From contig VXOZ01000285.1 of the NCBI GenBank assembly GCA_009839775.1, positions 1-10,541 on the forward strand: a stretch of 10,541 bases of DNA. The letters are read 5' to 3'. This stretch comes from Chloroflexota bacterium (GTDB lineage: Bacteria > Chloroflexota > UBA11872 > VXOZ01). The notes beneath the pieces were generated by a model. That model did not search any database and was not told the origin of the DNA. It was given only the letters and a program-made list of their open reading frames with translations. Shown one piece after another: positions 5,758-10,541 of the stretch; positions within the stretch are counted from its first letter, which is position 1, and every line of letters starts with the position of its first letter. A program made the translations under genes and the position numbers.

Positions 5758-7107
5758 ATGAACAGAATTCGCTCTTTCTTGCCCATCCTTGGGCGGTTCA
5801 TCACCCACACACTGGGCGTACGCTTTCTCCTGGCTTTGGCAATATCGATTACGTTGTGGATATTGTTCACGGGGGAACAGAATCCCGTCCGGGAAGATTT
5901 CTTCGATGCCGAGATTCCGGTAGAAACGAGCCGGTTGGGCGATGGCTTGGTCGTGAGTCGCATCGCGCCCCACACGGTGCGCTTGCAGATCGCGGCGCCA
6001 CGAGACATCTGGGAGTCGCTGACTACGGACAACTTCCGCACTGTGGTAGACCTCTATGCCGTCGGGGTCGGCCTCCACGAGCTTCCCCTCGCAATTGAGA
6101 GGTCGGACTCCCGCATTCGCATCATTGCCGCGGAGCCGAATACGGTGACCGTAGCACTGGAGGAGCGCATGGAAAAAGAGGTGCCGGTGCGCGTAGACTT
6201 GGCCGGCGGCCCGCCGCTAGGCTACCAGTTTCAAACGCCTGAGCTGTTGCCGGACGTCGTAACGGTGATTGGGCCGGCCTCCAAAGTGGAATTAGTCGAC
6301 GCAGCCTTGGTAGACGTAGAAATCGGTAACGCGCAGAGTACCGTGAACGTGACCCAAAGAGCGACACCCCGCGACGCCCAAGGCGAGGATGTGAGCGGCG
6401 TTCAACTTGATCCACCCGTGGTCCAGGTCACCGTGCCGATAGAGCAGGTTAGGACGGACAAGGTCGTCCCCGTCCGTGTGCGTGTCGAGGGTCAGCCTGC
6501 GTCGGGCTATTGGGTCGTCAGTTACAGCGCCCAACCCACTTCGGTGACACTTGTCGGCAGTCCTCAAGAACTCGCTACCATAAGGTCCGTATATACGGAG
6601 ACCATAAGCATTGATGGGGCCACCCGGTCATTTGCAACCACGATTGACTTGGTGAGACCACCCGGTATCGGCATCACCGGCTCGAACGAGGTCGTAGCCT
6701 TTGTCGAAGTGCTTCCTATACTCACAAGTGTCGAAGCTGAAGTCGCAGTGACGCATGTCAACCTGCAACCAGGCATGGAAGTCACTGTGGATCCTTCCAT
6801 GGTTACGGTAACACTTAGCGGCCCGGCGCCGGTATTGCGCACACTTCAGGCTAGTAGCGTGATCATATCCTTGGATTTGAGCGGACTGGGTACCGGCACC
6901 TACGCGCCTATCCCCGACGTCAGCGCGCCTCCCCAGGTAAGAGTGGATGGCATCGACCCGCCACGGGTGCGAGTGACCGTGACCGCCCCACCGACGCCCG
7001 TGCCCACACCCACGCCCGAACCTACAGCCACGCCAGCCCCGACGGAAGAGCCACAACCGGCTACGCCTACACCTTCCTCCGAAGCGTCCGTCCCCTTACG
7101 CCGATAA
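5758..7107 (+). CDS. cdaR: YbbR-domain protein, CdaA regulator CdaR
   Basis: CdaR proteins are anchored by one N-terminal helix, expose YbbR repeats outside the membrane and modulate CdaA. This 449-residue protein has one hydrophobic segment (about 21-38, VRFLLALAISITLWILF) and then four YbbR-like repeats of roughly 80-90 residues, beginning near 50, 140, 230 and 322. They are recognisable by EIPVE, EVPVRV, VVPVRVRV and similar strand starts and by phrases such as VTVIGP and VTLVGS. Residues after about 415 form a Pro-Thr-Glu-rich tail (TPVPTPTPEPT and on) that probably extends through or along the cell wall; such tails are common in Chloroflexota surface proteins. The gene lies directly behind cdaA. 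The ATG fits the short gap; the ribosome site is weak. Confidence 0.9.
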   Translation: MNRIRSFLPILGRFITHTLGVRFLLALAISITLWILFTGEQNPVREDFFDAEIPVETSRLGDGLVVSRIAPHTVRLQIAAPRDIWESLTTDNFRTVVDLYAVGVGLHELPLAIERSDSRIRIIAAEPNTVTVALEERMEKEVPVRVDLAGGPPLGYQFQTPELLPDVVTVIGPASKVELVDAALVDVEIGNAQSTVNVTQRATPRDAQGEDVSGVQLDPPVVQVTVPIEQVRTDKVVPVRVRVEGQPASGYWVVSYSAQPTSVTLVGSPQELATIRSVYTETISIDGATRSFATTIDLVRPPGIGITGSNEVVAFVEVLPILTSVEAEVAVTHVNLQPGMEVTVDPSMVTVTLSGPAPVLRTLQASSVIISLDLSGLGTGTYAPIPDVSAPPQVRVDGIDPPRVRVTVTAPPTPVPTPTPEPTATPAPTEEPQPATPTPSSEASVPLRR

Positions 7108-7261
7108 CGCAGACAACTGGCACGCAGAGTGGCAGTCACATGCCCTTGGGACGCGGCATTCCGCTACTTTCACGACTCTTGACAGTGCTTTCATCAGTTA
7201 CGTGCCGCTACGCCCGCAGGTAATCTGAGGATACCGCGGATCACGTGAGAACATCGCAGAA

Positions 7262-7270
7262 TGCTATACT
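7262..7270 (+). promoter_or_regulatory. Possible extended -10 promoter before the ThyX gene
   Basis: TGC followed by TATACT (7265-7270) matches an extended -10 element in the 279-bp gap between the YbbR and ThyX genes. No good -35 box stands 16-18 bp upstream. The rest of the gap (7108-7386) holds no ORF, tRNA or strong terminator that I can see. The leader would be about 110 bases. Confidence 0.35.
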
Positions 7271-7386
7271 AAACGGGCGCTAGGCGAGAGGCGAAGTTTC
7301 GTTCCTATTGAGCCGTATCCCACTCCGTCTATCTTAAAGTACGCCCCCATCCGCAGCGGCACTGCAAAGAGAAGTAAACCAACATC

Positions 7387-8862
7387 GTGGTCAAGTGGTC
7401 GTACACGCCTCGGGTACAGATTGTCGGGCGCGCGGCACGAAATCCTGAAGCGATTACGGCCGGCATGGCGCGTATTAGCCGCGATCCGACGCCCGTGCCA
7501 CAACTCATCAAGGAAGCGCGCGATAACACGGCCCTGGCGCGCCAGCGCAACCAGCGAGTCGTGTACGAATACGGCCACAATAGCGTCGCGGAACACGGCT
7601 GTTTCAGCGCCGCTATCTGGGACATCCCCCGCCTCCTTTCGCTGGAGATCGTGCGGCATCGGCTGGCTGCCTATACGCAGCACAGCGGGCGGTACATTCC
7701 TTTCGAGGAAGTACAGCGCCAGTTCTACTTGCCGAAGGAGTACCGCCGCGGCAAAGCGCGGCGTCTCTTCGAGGAAGCCGTAAGCCGGAGTTACGCGGCG
7801 TACCGCGAAATCTACGCGGGCTGCACCGCCTATCTGCTGGAGAAGTACCCGCGCATGCGCGCCGCTTCCGCCGAACGCCGCGCCACGGAGGATGCGCGGT
7901 ATGTTTTGCCGTTGGCGCAGACGACACAGGTGGGAGTGACGACGAACGCCCGCGAATTCGCCCTCATGATGACGCGCCTGCTCTCCTCGCCGCTCCCCGA
8001 ATTCCGCGCAACCGGTGAGAAGCTCTTCGCGCAACTGCACCCCATCGCGCCTTCGCTCTTTCCTAAAAAGTACATTCACGCACTGCCCTATCCGCAGAGC
8101 GGTCTGAATGCGATCCAAGAGGTAGCCGCAACGCTCGGAATTGTCTCAGATCACGAAGAAAGCGGTACACCGCGCACCAATTCTCAGTCAACAGCCAGCA
8201 GTGGCGACCCGGTGCGGCTCGTGCGCTATGACCCGGACGGTGAACGCCACGTAGCTGCGGCCTTGCTGTTCCACGGCAGCCAATTGACTCTTACCGACGC
8301 CCAGCAAGCAGTGGCAAGCCTCGATGCCGAACAAGCTGGTCAAATCATCCGCTCCGCCTATCGCGGATTGCACGCTCACGACACAATCCTGCGGGAGTTT
8401 GAACTGCTGCACTATCAGTTCGAGCTGGTTATGTCGGAAGCGGCCTATCACCAGTTCATCCGCCACCGCATGAAGACCGAGGTCAGCCAGGCCCATAGCC
8501 CCGCGCATGGGCGCACCCTGCCGCCGCTCGTGCGCAATGCCGGCTTTGCCGACGATTACAAGCGAACACTCGACCTCCTGGAAGGTACATTCCATGCCCT
8601 CGGCGCCGACCAGCGCGCCGAGATCGTGCTGGCGAATGGGCACAACCTCCGCATCCTGGCCGACCTCAACGCCCGCGAAGTCGTGGAGATGTCTCGCATT
8701 CGCAGCGACCGTCACGCGCAATGGGACATCCGCAACGTCTCCGACGCCATTGTCGCTGCGGTAAAGCGTGTGCATCCGCACGTCGGCCTGGCGTGCGGAG
8801 GGCGCGACTCGTTCAAGGACGGTACAGCCGCGGTCCTGCCGGACACCGTCATTTCACCGTAG
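7387..8862 (+). CDS. Tandem ThyX-domain protein (FAD-dependent thymidylate synthase-like)
   Basis: ThyX makes dTMP from dUMP with FAD and folate. A normal ThyX has about 220-250 residues; this one has 491 and two ThyX-like halves joined by a polar linker (about 256-275, rich in Ser, Thr and Glu). The N-half has YGHNSVAEH (62-70), the signature RHRLAAYTQHSGRY (90-103) with its second Ser (100), Arg102 and Tyr103, and EDARYVLP (168-175), but LLSSPLPEFRATG (198-210) where the AQWEIR end should be. The C-half has FIRHRMKTEVSQAHS (357-371), a degraded signature, but keeps NLRILADL (420-427) and RIRSDRHAQWDIR (437-449). The halves thus appear complementary. The GTG start has GAGAAG upstream. I leave the symbol empty because activity is uncertain; no second thymidylate synthase is visible here. 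Confidence 0.85.
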   Translation: MVKWSYTPRVQIVGRAARNPEAITAGMARISRDPTPVPQLIKEARDNTALARQRNQRVVYEYGHNSVAEHGCFSAAIWDIPRLLSLEIVRHRLAAYTQHSGRYIPFEEVQRQFYLPKEYRRGKARRLFEEAVSRSYAAYREIYAGCTAYLLEKYPRMRAASAERRATEDARYVLPLAQTTQVGVTTNAREFALMMTRLLSSPLPEFRATGEKLFAQLHPIAPSLFPKKYIHALPYPQSGLNAIQEVAATLGIVSDHEESGTPRTNSQSTASSGDPVRLVRYDPDGERHVAAALLFHGSQLTLTDAQQAVASLDAEQAGQIIRSAYRGLHAHDTILREFELLHYQFELVMSEAAYHQFIRHRMKTEVSQAHSPAHGRTLPPLVRNAGFADDYKRTLDLLEGTFHALGADQRAEIVLANGHNLRILADLNAREVVEMSRIRSDRHAQWDIRNVSDAIVAAVKRVHPHVGLACGGRDSFKDGTAAVLPDTVISP

Positions 8863-8885
8863 GCATGTCAACGGCTTCGGGGTCC

Positions 8886-8923
8886 CTCAGACTGTCCCAC
8901 AATTTCAGCCCAAGCAGTCTGGG
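8886..8923 (+). terminator. Stem-loop between the ThyX gene and recA
   Basis: CAGACTG (8888-8894) and CAGTCTG (8915-8921) are exact reverse complements; a U-G pair and a C-G pair extend the stem to 9 bp with a 20-base loop. It starts 23 bp after the ThyX stop and lies before the recA promoter. It lacks a T-run, so it could be a weak terminator or mRNA end structure. Confidence 0.35.
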
Positions 8924-8960
8924 TACATTTCTCCAATTAGGCTTCACCGCCGCAATTGCC

Positions 8961-8966
8961 TATAAT
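8961..8966 (+). promoter_or_regulatory. Probable -10 box of recA
   Basis: A perfect TATAAT lies about 70 bp before ATG 9037. No convincing -35 box is seen 16-18 bp upstream (TTAGGC at best), so the promoter may need an activator. No LexA box of the GAAC-N4-GTTC or CTGT-N8-ACAG kind is visible between 8863 and 9036. Confidence 0.45.
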
Positions 8967-9017
8967 GGAGAATGCTGAATTATATCTACGCGAGAGAAGA
9001 TACCGGACCCCCAGTGC

Positions 9018-9023
9018 AAGGAG
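9018..9023 (+). promoter_or_regulatory. Ribosome binding site of recA
   Basis: AAGGAG stands 13 bases before ATG 9037. The spacing is longer than usual, but this is the only good Shine-Dalgarno sequence near the conserved N-terminus. Confidence 0.4.
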
Positions 9024-9036
9024 TGGGTACATAACC

Positions 9037-10116
9037 ATGGCTACCCGAGCGAAGACCCCTGAAGAGAACGGCATGGAAGGACGCACCCAAGCGCTGCAGG
9101 CCGCGATCAGTCAGATCGAGCGCCGCTACGGCAAAGGCTCGATCATGCGCATGGGCGAAGACGCGGCGGTGCCGGTGGCTGTCGTGCCAACCGGCTCACT
9201 CTCGCTTGACCTGGCGCTGGGCGTAGGCGGCGTGCCCCGTGGACGCATCGTCGAGATCTACGGCAACGAGGGCAGCGGCAAGACCACGCTTGCCCAGCAC
9301 GTGGTGGCAGAAGCCCAGAAGCTTGGCGGCACCGCCGCGTTCGTGGATGCCGAGCACGCCTTTGACCCCGCGTATGCCGCCAAGTGCGGCGTCAACATCG
9401 AAGACTTGCTCGTCTCCCAGCCGGACAACGGCGAGCAGGCCCTGGAAATCGCTGAAATGCTCGTGCGAAGCAATGCCGTAGACGTCATCGTAGCCGATTC
9501 AGGAGCCGCCTTGGTGCCAAAGGCCGAGATCGAGGGCGAGATGGGCGATGCCCACATGGGGCTGCAAGCTCGGCTTATGTCTCAGGCGCTGCGCAAGCTG
9601 ACCTCCGCCATCAACCGCTCCCGCAGCGTCGTGATTTTCATCAATCAAGTACGCGAGAAGATCGGCGTGGTGTTTGGCAACCCGGAGACCACGCCTGGTG
9701 GCCGGGCCCTCCGCTTCTACTCCTCTGTGCGCATTGACGTGCGTCGGATTGACTACGTAAAGAGTGGGCAAGAACAGGTTGGCATTCGCGTCCGCGCGAA
9801 GGTGGTCAAGAACAAGGTGGCGCCGCCGTTCCAGACGTGCGAGTTTGACATTCTCTTCGAAGAAGGCATCTCCAAGCTGGGCGATCTCATCGATCTCTCC
9901 ACGGAGTACGGCATCGTGCGCAAGGCGGGGGCACACTACTCACATGGCGACACGCGTCTCGGTCTCGGACGTGAGAACGTCCGCACATTTCTCAAGGAAA
10001 ACACCGACATCGCGGAAGAGATCGAGCTGGCCGTGCGCACCGAGGCACAAGCAACCCTCGCTGCCACTCCCGCAGGCGACGTGTCCGAGGCTGCGGCAGG
10101 GACCAAAACTGGATAG
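9037..10116 (+). CDS. recA: Recombinase RecA
   Basis: RecA forms filaments on single-stranded DNA, drives strand exchange and triggers SOS cleavage of LexA. The 359-residue protein has IERRYGKGSIMRMG (27-40), Walker A GNEGSGKT (76-83), catalytic Glu106 in DAEHAFDP, Walker B ending in Asp154, KAEIEGEMGD (162-171), LQARLMSQALRKL (176-188), FINQVREKIG (201-210) and the L2 loop GNPETTPGGRAL (214-225). Some near-invariant spots differ: GPESSGKT is GNEGSGKT and DSVAALVP is DSGAALVP. The acidic C-terminal tail of many RecAs is missing. I chose ATG 9037 because the upstream TTG at 8956 lies before the -10 box and would add 27 residues unlike any RecA. ATG 9073 is a weaker alternative. secD follows after 2 bp; no recX is present. 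Confidence 0.96.
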   Translation: MATRAKTPEENGMEGRTQALQAAISQIERRYGKGSIMRMGEDAAVPVAVVPTGSLSLDLALGVGGVPRGRIVEIYGNEGSGKTTLAQHVVAEAQKLGGTAAFVDAEHAFDPAYAAKCGVNIEDLLVSQPDNGEQALEIAEMLVRSNAVDVIVADSGAALVPKAEIEGEMGDAHMGLQARLMSQALRKLTSAINRSRSVVIFINQVREKIGVVFGNPETTPGGRALRFYSSVRIDVRRIDYVKSGQEQVGIRVRAKVVKNKVAPPFQTCEFDILFEEGISKLGDLIDLSTEYGIVRKAGAHYSHGDTRLGLGRENVRTFLKENTDIAEEIELAVRTEAQATLAATPAGDVSEAAAGTKTG

Positions 10117-10118
10117 CA

Positions 10119-10541
10119 ATGAACCGACGCTACTTCATTACACTGGCATTCATCGTCATCTTTGTCACAGTGGCTAGTTATGTCAATTTACCCGATAATC
10201 CCGGTCTTAATATCGGCATCGGTAACGCGCGCCTCGTGCGCGATCTCCGCTATCATCTGGGCCTGGACTTACAAGGCGGCCTCCACGTGGTATTGCGCGC
10301 CACTCCCGCCGAAGGCCAGAACATCACTTCCGATCACATGGAAGCCACGCGCGATATCATTGCCGAACGCGTGAATGCCTTGGGCGTTTCGGAGCCCATC
10401 GTCCAACTGGAAGGCACTGACCGCATCATCGTCGAGCTCCCCGGCGTCGAGAATCCCGATGAAGCCATCGCGCTCTTCCGCGAGACCGGCGAGCTCGCCT
10501 TTGTCGACCTTGGCAAGAGTACGGTACCGCCGATACAGGTT
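10119..10541 (+). CDS. secD: Protein translocase subunit SecD, N-terminal part (cut by window end)
   Basis: SecD, with SecF, uses the proton gradient to help pull proteins through SecYEG. The visible 141 residues begin with a short basic stretch and one membrane helix (about 6-24, FITLAFIVIFVTVASYVNL). The family signature LGLDLQGGLHVVLRA (47-61) follows, then the first periplasmic domain with ERVNALGVSEPIVQLEG (83-99), RIIVELPGV (102-110) and GELAFVDLG (124-132). The frame stays open to the last base, so the remaining helices and probably secF lie beyond the window. ATG 10119 is 2 bp after the recA stop and has no strong ribosome site, so translational coupling to recA is likely. The sequence before residue 47 is shorter than in E. 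coli SecD, as in many Gram-positive and Chloroflexota forms. Confidence 0.93.
   Translation, partial: MNRRYFITLAFIVIFVTVASYVNLPDNPGLNIGIGNARLVRDLRYHLGLDLQGGLHVVLRATPAEGQNITSDHMEATRDIIAERVNALGVSEPIVQLEGTDRIIVELPGVENPDEAIALFRETGELAFVDLGKSTVPPIQV

Noticed and set aside
7179..7184. TTGACA as a -35 box for the ThyX gene
   Set aside because: Perfect hexamer, but no -10-like sequence 16-18 bp downstream.
7264..8118. Long antisense reading frame (284 codons) opposite the ThyX gene
   Set aside because: It has no recognisable motif and mirrors the conserved N-half of ThyX. Long antisense frames are common in GC-rich DNA.
8920..9032. Direct repeat TGGGTACAT at 8920-8928 and 9024-9032 flanking the recA promoter
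   Set aside because: Only 9 bp, with no associated element; chance is a sufficient explanation.
8956..9036. Longer RecA starting at TTG 8956
   Set aside because: The TTG lies upstream of the TATAAT at 8961-8966, so it would not be in the transcript from that promoter, and the 27 added residues do not resemble RecA.

Overview
The window is a gene-dense stretch of a GC-rich bacterial chromosome. It looks like ordinary housekeeping DNA, not a phage, plasmid or island: I see no transposase, integrase, CRISPR array, tRNA or rRNA. The gene set fits best with Chloroflexota (Dehalococcoidia / SAR202-like or a relative). It includes CdaA with a YbbR protein ending in a Pro-Thr-rich tail, a ThyX-type thymidylate synthase with two ThyX halves, an Rv2578c/SplB-like radical SAM protein, and RecA with a TPGGRAL-type L2 loop. 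The phylum is an inference from protein flavour, not from a marker-gene tree.

Layout, left to right. Positions 3-87 look like the frameshifted Pro-Thr-rich end of an upstream gene. A 420-residue fusion of a MobA-like nucleotidyltransferase and a Ham1/RdgB-like NTP pyrophosphatase follows (91-1353, +). Its 3' end overlaps that of a convergent mutY (1331-2344, -) by 23 bp. A divergent gap (2345-2453) carries a perfect 8-5-8 palindrome and separates mutY from a radical SAM gene (2454-3350, +). Next is an AT-rich island (about 23% GC over 3391-3490) with a near-consensus promoter. It drives an unrecognised 51-residue, very acidic protein (3530-3685, +). A second promoter precedes argF (TTG start, 3838-4800, +). 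A short gap with a hairpin leads to cdaA (4891-5748, +) and the YbbR/cdaR gene (5758-7107, +), which form an obvious operon. After a 279-bp gap comes the tandem ThyX protein (7387-8862, +). Then come recA (start placed at 9037, to 10116, +) and, 2 bp later, the 5' end of secD, cut by the window edge (10119-10541, +).

The genes work mostly on genome integrity and nucleotide supply: clean-up of odd purine nucleotides (Ham1-like), excision of adenine opposite 8-oxoG (MutY), a possible photoproduct-lyase-like enzyme, dTMP synthesis (ThyX) and recombination (RecA). Mixed in are arginine biosynthesis (ArgF), c-di-AMP signalling (CdaA/CdaR) and protein export (SecD).

The points most worth a second look are these. 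CdaA has two changed signature motifs (DGA to DKA, RHR to RHA). The double ThyX seems to have split its active-site motifs between its halves. The nucleotidyltransferase-pyrophosphatase fusion has a degraded C-terminal signature. The small acidic protein has a strong promoter overlapped by an inverted repeat. I did not find a clear new multi-gene defence or mobile system here.
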